From positions 62,001 through 126,000 of the forward strand of contig NZ_ASXG01000021.1 of the NCBI RefSeq assembly GCF_000411975.1: a stretch of 64,000 nucleotides of DNA, in the 5' to 3' direction. This DNA is from Amycolatopsis orientalis DSM 43388 (GTDB lineage: Bacteria; Actinomycetota; Actinomycetes; Mycobacteriales; Pseudonocardiaceae). The position numbers and the translations under genes are program-made. Shown one piece after another: positions 50,816 to 59,015 of the stretch. Positions within the stretch are counted from its first letter, which is position 1. Every line of letters starts with the position of its first letter. The notes beneath the pieces were generated by a model. That model was not told where the DNA came from. It worked only from the letters and a program-made list of their open reading frames with translations, and did not search any database.

Positions 50816-51643
50816 ATGCGGCGGATCCCGAGCGGCATCCTGAACGAGCGGACGGCTCGCACCAAGTTCACGCTGACCCGGCATCCGCCCGCCCCGGAAC
50901 TGCGCGATTTCGTGGAACACCACTGGATCCTGCGCTGGAACCTCGCCGAACCCCACGAACAGCACGTGCTGCCGAATCTGTCGGTGCACGTGACGTTCTT
51001 CCCCGGCGCGTGCGGGGTTTACGGTCCGGCGCACCGGCTTTTCACCCACCGGCTCAGCGGACGCGTGCACGGGATCGGGGCCCGGATCCGGCCCGGATGT
51101 TTCCGCCCGTTCCTCGGCGCCCCGGTGCGCGCCCTCGCCGATCGCTCGGTCGCCGTGGCCGAGATCTTCGGGCCGGCCGCCGCGCGCGCGGAAAAATCCA
51201 TCCGGAATGCGCGAACCGACGCGGAAATGATCACTGCGATCGACAACTTGCTGATCGCATGCCGCCGTCCCATTCCTCCCGAGACCCGGGCGGCCGCGGA
51301 GGCGGTGGAAACAATCGCCGCGGATCCCGGGATCACCCGGGTCGCGGAACTGGCGGCGGCGCTCGGACTGTCGATCCGGGCAGTGCAGCGGTTGTTCGCC
51401 GAGCACGTCGGAACAACGCCGAAGTGGGCGATCCGGATTTACCGCCTCAACGAAGCCGCGCGGTTGCTGGCCGCACCGATCCAGCCGGATTACGCGGAAC
51501 TGGCGGCTCGGCTGGGCTATAGCGACCAATCTCACTTCATCCGCGATTTCCGCGCGGTGACCGGAGCCCCTCCCGCGGAGTACGCCCGTTCCGCTCGCCG
51601 GCTGATCTCCTGCACCCCGGACGGCGCAAAGCCGGGAAACTAA
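50816..51643 (+). CDS. AraC-family transcriptional regulator
   Basis: This 275-residue regulator has an N-terminal sensor domain of the DUF6597 type (RDFVEHHWILRWNL ... GARIRPGCFRPFLG). The C-terminal AraC double helix-turn-helix reads VAELAAALGLSIRAVQRLFAEHVG and YAELAARLGYSDQSHFIRDFRAVTG. ATG 50816 follows the -10-like TACTGT (50802-50807) with only eight bases between. It probably regulates itself and the divergent metal-binding protein. A hairpin directly after the stop separates it from lsr2. Confidence 0.92.
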   Translation: MRRIPSGILNERTARTKFTLTRHPPAPELRDFVEHHWILRWNLAEPHEQHVLPNLSVHVTFFPGACGVYGPAHRLFTHRLSGRVHGIGARIRPGCFRPFLGAPVRALADRSVAVAEIFGPAAARAEKSIRNARTDAEMITAIDNLLIACRRPIPPETRAAAEAVETIAADPGITRVAELAAALGLSIRAVQRLFAEHVGTTPKWAIRIYRLNEAARLLAAPIQPDYAELAARLGYSDQSHFIRDFRAVTGAPPAEYARSARRLISCTPDGAKPGN

Positions 51644-51650
51644 TGCGGAA

Positions 51651-51692
51651 CGCCGAACGGCCGCCGGGAATGTTCCCGACGGCCGTTCGGCG
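51651..51692. terminator. Long hairpin terminator between AraC and lsr2 genes
   Basis: CGCCGAACGGCCG (51651-51663) pairs perfectly with CGGCCGTTCGGCG (51680-51692). Inside it CGGGAA pairs with TTCCCG around a two-base loop, with one mismatch. It lies between convergent genes and may serve both strands. Confidence 0.75.
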
Positions 51693-51766
51693 TGCAGTCC
51701 GCGAAGACTGGTCTCTCCTGGTTCGCTAACCGGAGGACCGCTTCCGCGAGTTCCGGAAATGCCCGG

Positions 51767-52120
51767 TCAGTTCTTCTTGTGGTAAGCCTCGACGACCTCC
51801 GACGGGATGCGTCCGCGGTCGGAAACCTGGAAACCGTTCTTGCGGGCCCACGCGCGAATCGCCTGGTTCTGCTCGCGGTCGACCGCGGCCGGGCGGGCCG
51901 GGGACTTGCCGCCGGCGACCGGACGCAGCGGCGCGCGCTTGCGGCCGCCGGCGCGGCGCGCGTGCTCGACATACTGCGCCAGCGCGTCCCGCAGTTCCTC
52001 GGCGTTTTCGCTCGACAGGTCGATCTGGTAGCTCACACCGTCCAAACCGAACTCGACGGTCTCTTCCGCCTCACTGCCGTCGAGGTCGTCGACCAGAGAG
52101 ACCAGCACCTTCTGTGCCAT
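51767..52120 (-). CDS. lsr2: Lsr2 nucleoid-associated protein
   Basis: This 117-residue H-NS-like protein bridges and silences A/T-rich DNA in actinobacteria. The N-terminal dimerisation domain reads [23 protein letters not shown]. The C-terminal DNA-binding domain has [20 protein letters not shown], with the A/T-hook-like Arg-Gly-Arg at 102-104. A good ribosome site, AGGAGGAA, precedes the ATG. An unusual hairpin abuts that site, and an A/T-rich promoter lies further upstream. It is downstream of lysS as in mycobacteria. Confidence 0.97.
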   Translation of the reverse strand: MAQKVLVSLVDDLDGSEAEETVEFGLDGVSYQIDLSSENAEELRDALAQYVEHARRAGGRKRAPLRPVAGGKSPARPAAVDREQNQAIRAWARKNGFQVSDRGRIPSEVVEAYHKKN

Positions 52121-52133
52121 CTGATTCCTCCTG

Positions 52134-52186
52134 CGGGGCTTGCCCGAATGATCTGGCTACATGATCTGGTTTCGGGGCAAGCCCCG
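52134..52186 (-). promoter_or_regulatory. Hairpin in the lsr2 5' leader
   Basis: CGGGGCTTGCCC (52134-52145) and GGGCAAGCCCCG (52175-52186) form a perfect 12-bp stem directly against the lsr2 ribosome site (52125-52132). The 29-base loop holds a direct repeat, ATGATCTGG (52148-52156 and 52161-52169). It may control translation or mRNA stability, or end lysS transcripts; no U-run follows it. Confidence 0.6.
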
Positions 52187-52212
52187 AGCTACAGAAGTCT
52201 TTGACACCCATA

Positions 52213-52241
52213 TTAATACCCGCTTGCCCCGCCGTAGGCAA
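52213..52241 (-). promoter_or_regulatory. Probable lsr2 promoter
   Basis: On the minus strand TTGCCT (plus 52236-52241) and TATTAA (plus 52213-52218) are 17 bp apart. The surrounding TATTAATAT is unusually A/T-rich for this genome and could itself be an Lsr2 target. The transcript would carry a leader of roughly 85 bases that contains the hairpin. Confidence 0.55.
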
Positions 52242-52282
52242 ATCCGCATTGAGAAAATCTCGACCGCGCGGCGAGCGCCGAC

Positions 52283-53791
52283 CTATTCGGGCCGTACGAG
52301 CGGGAAGAGGATCGTCTCGCGGATACCGAGCCCGGTGAGTGCCATGAGCAGCCGGTCGATCCCCATTCCGACCCCGCCGCTCGGCGGCATTCCGTACTCG
52401 AGCGCGCGCAGGAAATCCTCGTCGAGACGCATCGCCTCGCTATCCCCGGCGGCGGCGAGGCGCGCCTGTTCGGTGAGCCGCTGCCGTTCCACGACCGGAT
52501 CCACCAGCTCGGAGTATCCGGTGGCGAGTTCGAATCCGCGCACGTACAGGTCCCACTTCTCGGCCACGCCCGGACGGCTGCGGTGCTGCCGGGTGAGCGG
52601 AGACGTCTCGAGCGGGAAATCCCGGACAAATGTGGGGGCGTGCAGTCCGTCGCCGACGAGGTGTTCCCACAGTTCTTCGACGAGTTTACCGTGCGCTAGC
52701 TTGGGATCCACCTCGATCTCGCGCGCCGCGGCGATCTTGTGCAGTGCTTCCGCGGGCGTATCCGGCGTCACTTCCTCGCCGAGCGCTTCCGAGAGCGACT
52801 CGTACATGCCGAGTGTCGTCCATTCGCCGGAAAGGTCGTACTCGGTTCCGTCGGCGAGAGTGACGACCTGGGTGCCGAGCACGTTCTCCGCGGCCTCCTG
52901 GATGAGTTCCCGGGTCATCACGGCATTCGTGTCGTAAGTGGCGTACGCCTCGTAGTACTCGAGCATCGCGAACTCCGGCGAGTGCGAGGAGTCGCTGCCC
53001 TCGTTGCGGAAGTTCCGGTTGATCTCGAAAACTTTCTCGATCCCGCCGACCACGCAGCGCTTGAGGTACAGCTCCGGCGCGATGCGCAGGTACAGCTCGA
53101 GGTCGAAGGCATTGGAATGCGTGACGAACGGCCGGGCCGCGGCCCCGCCGTGCAGCGTCTGCAGCATCGGCGTCTCGACCTCGGTGAATCCCCGGCGATG
53201 GAACGACTCGCGCAGCGAGCGCATCACGCCCGAGCGCGTGCGCACCACGTCGCGGGCGCGCGGGCGCATAATCAGATCGACATAACGCTGGCGGATTCGC
53301 GTTTCCTCGGCCAGCTCCTTGAACGCGACCGGCAGCGGGCGCAACGCCTTCGCCGCGATCTGCCAGCTGTCGGCCAGCACGGAAAGCTCGCCGCGCTTGG
53401 AAGTGATCACCTCGCCGTGCACGAATACGTGGTCGCCGAGATCGACATCGGACTTCCACGCGGCGAGAGACTCCGCCCCGACCTGCGCGAGACTCAGCAT
53501 CGCCTGCAGTTCCGTGCCGTCGCCCTCACGAAGAGTGGCGAAACACAGTTTGCCCGTATTGCGGAGAAACATGACGCGACCGGTGACGCCGACCGTCTGG
53601 CCGGTGCTGGTGTCGGCTTCGAGACCGGAATGTTCGGCACGGATCTGCGCGAGAGTGTGCGTCCGCGGAACCTCTACCGGGTAAGGATCGGCGCCCTCCG
53701 CGATTATCCGGTCGCGCTTGTCCCGGCGCACCCGCATCTGTTCGGGCAGGTCGTCATCGGGCAGTGCGTCGGACGCGGGGAATTCGGTCAT
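52283..53791 (-). CDS. lysS: Lysyl-tRNA synthetase (class II)
   Basis: This 502-residue enzyme charges tRNA-Lys. An N-terminal OB-fold anticodon domain ([34 protein letters not shown]) precedes the class II catalytic domain. Motif 2 is [23 protein letters not shown] and motif 3 is [22 protein letters not shown] prefer ATG 53791 because TACGCT lies six bases before it as a leaderless -10; an in-frame ATG two codons upstream overlaps that region. The gene belongs to the conserved lsr2-lysS-coaX-panD-panC neighbourhood. Confidence 0.97.
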   Translation of the reverse strand: MTEFPASDALPDDDLPEQMRVRRDKRDRIIAEGADPYPVEVPRTHTLAQIRAEHSGLEADTSTGQTVGVTGRVMFLRNTGKLCFATLREGDGTELQAMLSLAQVGAESLAAWKSDVDLGDHVFVHGEVITSKRGELSVLADSWQIAAKALRPLPVAFKELAEETRIRQRYVDLIMRPRARDVVRTRSGVMRSLRESFHRRGFTEVETPMLQTLHGGAAARPFVTHSNAFDLELYLRIAPELYLKRCVVGGIEKVFEINRNFRNEGSDSSHSPEFAMLEYYEAYATYDTNAVMTRELIQEAAENVLGTQVVTLADGTEYDLSGEWTTLGMYESLSEALGEEVTPDTPAEALHKIAAAREIEVDPKLAHGKLVEELWEHLVGDGLHAPTFVRDFPLETSPLTRQHRSRPGVAEKWDLYVRGFELATGYSELVDPVVERQRLTEQARLAAAGDSEAMRLDEDFLRALEYGMPPSGGVGMGIDRLLMALTGLGIRETILFPLVRPE

Positions 53792-53797
53792 GGCCAT

Positions 53798-53828
53798 AGC
53801 GTACGAAGCCGCTGGTGAACCGCGTCAA
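53798..53828 (-). promoter_or_regulatory. Probable leaderless lysS promoter
   Basis: On the minus strand TTGACG (plus 53823-53828) and TACGCT (plus 53798-53803) are 19 bp apart. The -10 ends six bases before ATG 53791. No ribosome site lies between. Confidence 0.55.
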
Positions 53829-53873
53829 CCGGATTCCCCTTCCGGGGCACTCACGGTATTAAGGTGGTTACTC

Positions 53874-54638
53874 GTGAGCGATCCCGGCACTGATGCGGAA
53901 CTGCGCGCCCGGCGGGCTTCTTCGTTCGGCGGCCAAGCGAGCGCCTACGCCCGGCACCGCCCGGACTATCCCCGGACGGCACTCGAATGGGGCATGTCCG
54001 GTGCGAACCGGCCGGTCCGCGACGTGCTGGACCTGGCGGCGGGCACCGGAAAACTCACCGAGGGACTGGTCGCCCTCGGCCGCTCGGTGACCGCGGTCGA
54101 ACCTGATCCGGGCATGCTCGCCGAACTGTCGCGGCGGCTGCCGGACGTTCCCGCGCTGCTCGGCAAGGCCGAGGACATCCCGCTGCCGGACGAATCGGTG
54201 GACGCGGTATTCGTCGGCCAGGCCCTGCACTGGTTCGCTTTGGCGCCGGCGTTCGAGCAGATCCGCCGGGTCCTGCGGCCGGGCGGGGTCGTGGCCGCGC
54301 TGTGGAATCACGACGACGAATCCGTGCCGTGGGTGCTCGAATTCTCCCGGCTGGTGCGCACCGGCGTCAGCCGCGGGTTCGCCGAACCGGACCAGCCGCT
54401 GCGCGCGGACGGCTTCGGCCCGTTCGAGCGGGAGCGGTTCACCCACTCGCACCGCCGCTCGATCGACTCGCTGCTGGCGACCGTGGCCACGCATTCGCTT
54501 CTGCTGGTCGCGTCGGACGAAGAGCGAGAGCGCCGGCTCGCCGAAGCGCGGGCGTACCTCGAAACTGTTCCGCATGCCGGAACCGGCGAATTCGACTATC
54601 CGCTGGTCACCACGGTTCTGCGGGCCCGGCGGAGCTGA
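53874..54638 (+). CDS. Class I SAM-dependent methyltransferase
   Basis: This 254-residue protein has the SAM motif I VLDLAAGTGKLTEGLV, motif II-like VTAVEPDPGML and the post-motif LRPGGVVAALWN. It resembles the methyltransferase type 11 group. The substrate is unknown. GTG 53874 is used; the longer frame would read into lysS antisense. TAAGGT at 53860-53865 may be a -10 for a nearly leaderless mRNA. It diverges from lysS. Confidence 0.9.
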   Translation: MSDPGTDAELRARRASSFGGQASAYARHRPDYPRTALEWGMSGANRPVRDVLDLAAGTGKLTEGLVALGRSVTAVEPDPGMLAELSRRLPDVPALLGKAEDIPLPDESVDAVFVGQALHWFALAPAFEQIRRVLRPGGVVAALWNHDDESVPWVLEFSRLVRTGVSRGFAEPDQPLRADGFGPFERERFTHSHRRSIDSLLATVATHSLLLVASDEERERRLAEARAYLETVPHAGTGEFDYPLVTTVLRARRS

Positions 54639-54707
54639 GCGGCGACCGAAATCACCACCTCGGGCCGGCCGCGAAGTGCTAATTTCGGAAGCGGCGGTGC
54701 TCCCGCC

Positions 54708-54747
54708 CCGGACGAGCGCGTCGTACCCGGTCACGACAAGACGGCGC
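54708..54747 (+). promoter_or_regulatory. Guanidine-III (ykkC-III) riboswitch aptamer
   Basis: The 40 bases match the guanidine-III aptamer known from Thermobifida almost base for base: CCGGACGAG, then a P1 5' strand GCGTCGT, then ACCCGGTCACGACAAG, then ACGGCGC. P1 forms between GCGTCGT and ACGGCGC with one G-U pair, and the CCGG words can form the pseudoknot. A second hairpin, CGCAGTGA (54745-54752) with TCACTGCG (54762-54769), overlaps the 3' strand of P1, so the two structures exclude each other. This is a plausible switching platform just before the ribosome site of the SMR exporter. Confidence 0.93.
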
Positions 54748-54784
54748 AGTGAACGTAACCGTCACTGCGAAAGGTTCTCTGGTC

Positions 54785-55099
54785 ATGGCTTGGCTCGTTC
54801 TCGTTGTTTCCGGATTTCTCGAAACCGTGTGGGCCGCGGCGCTCGGCGCTTCGAAAGGCTTCAGCAAGCTCTGGCCGAGCCTGCTCTTCGGCGGCGCGCT
54901 GCTGCTCAGCATGTCCGGTCTCGCGTATTCCTTGCGCGAAATTCCGCTCGGCACCGGATACGCGGTGTGGGTCGGCATCGGCGCGGTGGGGACCGCGGTC
55001 TACGGGATCGTCGCGATGAACGATCCGCTCACCGTCGGCCGGATCACCTGCCTAGTGCTGATTGTCGCCGGGGTCGTCGGGCTGAAACTGTTCCACTGA
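54785..55099 (+). CDS. SMR-family guanidinium exporter (Gdx/SugE type)
   Basis: This is a 104-residue small multidrug resistance protein with four membrane segments. It begins MAWLVLVVSGFLETVWAAAL, with the essential central Glu13, and ends in LVLIVAGVVGLKLF. The SGFLETVWAAALG stretch fits the Gdx branch, which exports guanidinium in exchange for protons, rather than the drug-exporting EmrE branch. A guanidine-III riboswitch directly upstream makes this assignment strong. ATG 54785 starts the first membrane helix; the longer frame would run into the aptamer. Confidence 0.95.
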   Translation: MAWLVLVVSGFLETVWAAALGASKGFSKLWPSLLFGGALLLSMSGLAYSLREIPLGTGYAVWVGIGAVGTAVYGIVAMNDPLTVGRITCLVLIVAGVVGLKLFH

Positions 55100-55102
55100 T
55101 CT

Positions 55103-55957
55103 TCATCCGAGCGCGATCTCCAGCCCGCGCAGCCGCTCCGGCGCGGAAATCACGTCGATCCCGGTAATCAGGTCACCGTCGAAAACGAACGTGAGGACCA
55201 CGGCCAGCCGGCCGCGCGGGGCGAGCACCAGACCGGGAACGCCGTCGACCAACGCGACCTGCGTGCTGCGCGCGACTTCCGATGCGAGCAGCGCGCCCTT
55301 GCTGACCGCTCGGACGCCGCGTAGCACCACCGGCGCCGCGCCGGTGTCCGAGTGCAGCACGACGTCGGGGTCGAGCACCTTCAACAGTCCCGCGAAGTCG
55401 CCCTCGCGAGCAGCGGCCAGGTACGCCTCGACGACGCCGCGCCGCTTGCTCGCGTCCGCTGGCCCGGCTTCTCCGCCACGCACCCGGCGACGGGCCCGGC
55501 TGGCCAGCTGCCGGACCGCCGCCGGACTGCGGTCGAGGATCTGCGCGATGTCCTCGAACGGCACCGCGAACATGTCGTGCAGGACGAACGCGATCCGTTC
55601 GGCCGGGCCCAGAACGTCGAGTACCACCAGCATCGCCAGGCCGACGGAATCGGCCAGCTGGGCTTCTTCGGCGAGGTCGGCGCCGTCGTCGCCGCGGTCG
55701 AGCGGGAACGCGTCCAGCGAGTCCTCGCGGCGGCGTTCACGCGCGCGCAGCAGGTTCAGGCACACCCGCGCCACCACCGTGGTGAGCCAGGCAGGGAAAT
55801 TCTGCACTTCGGAGATGTCCGCGCGGTCGACGCGGAGCCAGGCTTCCTGCACCGCGTCGTCCGCCTCGGCGAGCGAACCGAGCATCCGGTAGGCGACCCC
55901 ACGGAGCCGCGGCCGCTGTTCCTCGAATTGGACCGCGAGCAGGTCTCTTCCATCCAC
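55103..55957 (-). CDS. ECF sigma factor with C-terminal SnoaL-like domain (SigJ/ECF41 type)
   Basis: The protein has 284 residues. Sigma region 2 is RPRLRGVAYRMLGSLAEADDAVQEAWLR and region 4 is FEDIAQILDRSPAAVRQLASRARRR. The C-terminal 110 residues form a SnoaL/NTF2-like fold (VVEAYLAAAREGDFAGLLKVLDPDVVL) that in ECF41 proteins tunes sigma activity in place of an anti-sigma factor. The gene diverges from an NAD-dependent epimerase, the typical ECF41 partner. The TGTCACA motif of ECF41 target promoters lies between them. The WLPEP linker motif of classic ECF41 is not visible, so a neighbouring ECF group is possible. Confidence 0.9.
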   Translation of the reverse strand: MDGRDLLAVQFEEQRPRLRGVAYRMLGSLAEADDAVQEAWLRVDRADISEVQNFPAWLTTVVARVCLNLLRARERRREDSLDAFPLDRGDDGADLAEEAQLADSVGLAMLVVLDVLGPAERIAFVLHDMFAVPFEDIAQILDRSPAAVRQLASRARRRVRGGEAGPADASKRRGVVEAYLAAAREGDFAGLLKVLDPDVVLHSDTGAAPVVLRGVRAVSKGALLASEVARSTQVALVDGVPGLVLAPRGRLAVVLTFVFDGDLITGIDVISAPERLRGLEIALG

Positions 55958-55962
55958 CTGTC

Positions 55963-55989
55963 TGTCACATCTCCTTCATGGGCGGGTTC
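55963..55989 (+). promoter_or_regulatory. Possible ECF41-type promoter of the epimerase gene
   Basis: TGTCACA (55963-55969) matches the -35 element reported for ECF41 sigma factors. Sixteen bases later GTTC (55986-55989) stands where CGTC is expected, matching only the last two bases. The site faces the epimerase gene. Confidence 0.4.
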
Positions 55990-56050
55990 ATCCCAGTAGG
56001 ACACCCCCCAGTGCCCAAACCCAGCGGCACTGTACCCGGAAGGAATTGCC

Positions 56051-56785
56051 ATGACGACGATCTTGGTCACCGGCGGCACCGGCACCCTCGGCAAGCTGGT
56101 CGTTCCCGCTCTCGGCGACGCGAAGGTGCGCATCCTCAGCCGCACCGCGAACGGCCCCGGCCGGTTCGCCTGCGACCTGAGGACCGGTGAAGGGCTCGCC
56201 CCCGCGGTCGACGGCGCCGACGTGGTCGTGCACCTGGCCGGCGGCCCGAAAGGCGACGACGTGACGACCGCGAATCTGGTCCGCGCCGCCGAGCGGGCGG
56301 GAGTCGGCCACCTGGTCTTCATTTCGGTGATCGCCGCGGACGCGGTGCCGCTGGGCTATTTCCGCCGCAAGCACGAGGCGGAAAAGCTCGTCGCCGCGTC
56401 GGACGTGCCGTCGACGATCCTGCGTGCGGCCCAGTTCCACGGTTTCTGCCTCAATGCCGTGCGGGCCGCGGCGAAACTGCCGATCGTGCCGGTTCCCGCG
56501 ATCACTTTCCAGCCGGTCGACGCCCGGGAAGTGGCCGAGCGGATCGCCGCGCTGGCGCTCGGCGGCCCGGCCGGACGGGTACGGGATCTGGCCGGGCCGA
56601 AGGTGTACCGCATGGGCGAGCTGGTCGACAAGTATTTGCGGGCCAGCGGCCGCCGGCGGGGGAAAATGCCGATGCGGATTCCCGGCGCGGCCGGAAAGGT
56701 CTATCGGGCGAACGGCAACCTCAACCTCGACGCGGACACCGGCGTCCGCACTTTCGAGGATTACCTCGCCGAGCAGTTCGGCTAA
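56051..56785 (+). CDS. NAD(P)-dependent epimerase/dehydratase-like (NmrA) protein
   Basis: This 244-residue atypical short-chain dehydrogenase has the nucleotide motif TILVTGGTGTLGKLVVPAL. A partly conserved active-site region reads GYFRRKHEAEKLV, where the usual YxxxK becomes YFRRK. It is probably the target of the divergent ECF sigma factor, since ECF41 genes are typically paired with an oxidoreductase, epimerase or carboxymuconolactone decarboxylase gene. A ribosome site, GGAAGGA, precedes the ATG. Its stop overlaps that of the convergent coaX gene by 4 bp. The substrate is unknown. Confidence 0.88.
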   Translation: MTTILVTGGTGTLGKLVVPALGDAKVRILSRTANGPGRFACDLRTGEGLAPAVDGADVVVHLAGGPKGDDVTTANLVRAAERAGVGHLVFISVIAADAVPLGYFRRKHEAEKLVAASDVPSTILRAAQFHGFCLNAVRAAAKLPIVPVPAITFQPVDAREVAERIAALALGGPAGRVRDLAGPKVYRMGELVDKYLRASGRRRGKMPMRIPGAAGKVYRANGNLNLDADTGVRTFEDYLAEQFG

Positions 56786-57555
56786 CGCACATTCCGTTCG
56801 TACACCAGCCGCAGGCCGAGCAGCGTCAGGTCCGGCACGTGTTCCTTGATCGTCTCGGATTCGCCCAGCACCAGCGGGGCGAGGCCGCCGGTGGCGATCA
56901 CCGTGACCGGCTCCGAGCTGTCGTGCCGCAATTCGCGCACGATCCGCCGGACGAGCCCGTCGACCTGGCCGGCGAACCCGTACAGAATGCCGGACTGCAG
57001 GCATTCCACGGTGTTCTTGCCGATCACCGAACGCGGCGGGACGAGTTCCACTTTGCGCAGCGCGGCCGCGCGGGCGGCGAGCGCGTCCACCGAGATTTCG
57101 ATGCCCGGAGCGAACGCCCCGCCGAGGAATTCGCCCCGGGCCGAGATCGCGTCGACGTTCGTGGAGGTGCCGAAATCGACCACCACGCACGCGGTGGCGT
57201 GCAAATGGTGCGCGGCAAGGGTGTTCACCAGCCGGTCCGCGCCGACTTCCTTCGGATTGTCCACCAGCAGCGCGACCCCGGTGCGCACGCCGGGCTCGAC
57301 CACGACCTTCGGCACCCGCGCGTAATAGCGGCCGAGCATCACCCGCAATTCCCGCAGCACCGCGGGAACCGTGGACAGCGCGCTGATCCCGGTGACCGCG
57401 TCGGCGTGCGGGCCGAGCAGGCCGCGCACGGTGAGCGCGAGTTCGTCCGCGGTCATCCGCGCGTCGGTGCGCATCCGCCAGTCACCGACCAGTTCGGCGC
57501 CCTGGTAGAGGCCGAGCACGATATTGGTGTTGCCGACGTCGACAGTGAGCAGCAA
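56782..57555 (-). CDS. coaX: Type III pantothenate kinase
   Basis: This 257-residue enzyme phosphorylates pantothenate in the first committed step to coenzyme A. Family signatures are TVDVGNTNIVLGLY (phosphate loop), DNPKEVGADRLVN (with the catalytic Asp) and VVDFGTSTNVDAI. The start is TTG 57555 with AAGGAAG at SD distance. It lies 44 bp after panD, in the order panC-panD-coaX of the pantothenate/CoA operon. Confidence 0.96.
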   Translation of the reverse strand: MLLTVDVGNTNIVLGLYQGAELVGDWRMRTDARMTADELALTVRGLLGPHADAVTGISALSTVPAVLRELRVMLGRYYARVPKVVVEPGVRTGVALLVDNPKEVGADRLVNTLAAHHLHATACVVVDFGTSTNVDAISARGEFLGGAFAPGIEISVDALAARAAALRKVELVPPRSVIGKNTVECLQSGILYGFAGQVDGLVRRIVRELRHDSSEPVTVIATGGLAPLVLGESETIKEHVPDLTLLGLRLVYERNVR

Positions 57556-57599
57556 CGAGGTCTTCCTTACTGCGGCTCGCGACCGCCGCCGGGACAGGT

Positions 57600-58094
57600 T
57601 CAGTTTTCGGCGTGCAGCAAGGCGTCGAGCCGGCGCGCGTCCGCGGTTTCGGCCACCGGGAAGGTCATCGTGTCCTCTTCGGGCAGTGTGACCGTGCCGC
57701 TCAGCAGACCCGATCCGTCCGGGGCGTGCGCCGGGTCGTGCCCGCGCTCGACGATCCGGTTGTAATCGTCCACGAAAATCACCCGCGGCCGGTAGGTCCG
57801 GGCCTCCGCGTCGTCCATCTGCCCGTAGGCGATCAGGATGACCAGGTCGCCCGGGTGCACCAGATGCGCGGCGGCGCCGTTGATGCCGAGCACGCCGCTG
57901 CCGCGCTCGCCGGTGATCACGTAGGTTTCCAGCCGCGCGCCGTTCGTGACATCCACAATGGACACCTGCTCGCCCTCGAGCAGATCGGCGGCTTCCATGA
58001 GGTCCTCGTCGACCGTGACCGAACCCACGTAGTGCAGGTCGGCCTGGGTCACCGTGGCCCGGTGGATCTTCGATTTCAGCATCGTGCGATACAT
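57600..58094 (-). CDS. panD: Aspartate 1-decarboxylase
   Basis: This 164-residue pyruvoyl enzyme makes beta-alanine from aspartate for pantothenate synthesis. The self-cleavage site is Gly24-Ser25 in HYVGSVTVD, which yields the pyruvoyl group. [28 protein letters not shown] and [19 protein letters not shown] are typical. It is about 25 residues longer than mycobacterial PanD; the tail ends [17 protein letters not shown] precedes ATG 58094. It follows panC by 12 bp. Confidence 0.97.
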   Translation of the reverse strand: MYRTMLKSKIHRATVTQADLHYVGSVTVDEDLMEAADLLEGEQVSIVDVTNGARLETYVITGERGSGVLGINGAAAHLVHPGDLVILIAYGQMDDAEARTYRPRVIFVDDYNRIVERGHDPAHAPDGSGLLSGTVTLPEEDTMTFPVAETADARRLDALLHAEN

Positions 58095-58106
58095 CGTGGA
58101 CTCTCC

Positions 58107-59015
58107 CTATTCCCCTGCGTCCGGATCCGCGCTCGGATGTTCCACGGCTTTTCCGAGCAGCACTCCCGCGTTGTCGATCAGCCGGGTACTCCCCACCCGG
58201 GCCGCGACCAGCAACCGCGCCTCTCCGTCGACGGGCGCCGGCCCCAAATCGGTTCCCCTCAATTCCAGGTAATCCACTTCCACCTGGGGACGAGCCGCGA
58301 GCGTCTTCCGCGCCATCTCCAGCACGGCCTCGGCTCCGTCCCGCCCGACGTGCGCCCCGGCCGCCAAAGCGGCCGACAGCACCACGGCGTCTTCGCGTTG
58401 TTCCGGCGTCAGGTAGACGTTGCGCGAGGACAGCGCCAGGCCGTCCGGCTCCCGGACCGTCGGCACCCCGATGACGCGGGTGTCGATGTTCAGGTCCGCC
58501 ACCATCCGCTTGATGAGCACCAGCTGCTGGTAGTCCTTCTCCCCGAAGAACGCGTAATCCGGGCGCAGCAGGTTGAACAGCTTCGCGACGACCGTCAGCA
58601 CCCCGGAGAAATGCCCGGGCCGGGCAGCGCCCTCGAGCTCGTCGCCGAGCGGGCCGGGGTGCACAGTGACCATCGCGTTGTCCGCGTAGAGGTCCGAGGC
58701 CTTCGGCGTGAAGGCGAGTTCGGCCCCTGCTTCGGACAAGGTCGCCAAGTCGGCCTCGAGCTGCCGCGGGTACGCCTCGAAGTCCTCGCCCTCGCCGAAC
58801 TGCAGCGGGTTCACGAAGATCGACGCGGCGACGACGGTGTTCGGCAGCCGCTTCGCGCGGCGCAGCAGTTCGCGGTGGCCGTCGTGCAGCGCGCCCATGG
58901 TGGGCACCAGCGCGACCTTCCGGCCGACGCTGCGCAGCGCCTGGCTCACCTTGCTGATGTGCTCGGGCGGCTGGAACGTGTTGAGCGTTCCGCGCTGGAA
59001 TTTCGGTGTCGTCAC
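58107..59015 (-). CDS. panC: Pantothenate synthetase
   Basis: This 302-residue enzyme joins pantoate and beta-alanine using ATP. The HIGH-like motif is HDGH (44-47) in VPTMGALHDGHREL, and FFGEKDYQQLVLIKRMV and LALSSRNVYLTPEQR carry the other active-site residues. The GTG start overlaps the stop of the DUF2520 gene (GTGA). With panD and coaX downstream it forms one operon for the vitamin B5/CoA pathway. Confidence 0.97.
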   Translation of the reverse strand: MTTPKFQRGTLNTFQPPEHISKVSQALRSVGRKVALVPTMGALHDGHRELLRRAKRLPNTVVAASIFVNPLQFGEGEDFEAYPRQLEADLATLSEAGAELAFTPKASDLYADNAMVTVHPGPLGDELEGAARPGHFSGVLTVVAKLFNLLRPDYAFFGEKDYQQLVLIKRMVADLNIDTRVIGVPTVREPDGLALSSRNVYLTPEQREDAVVLSAALAAGAHVGRDGAEAVLEMARKTLAARPQVEVDYLELRGTDLGPAPVDGEARLLVAARVGSTRLIDNAGVLLGKAVEHPSADPDAGE

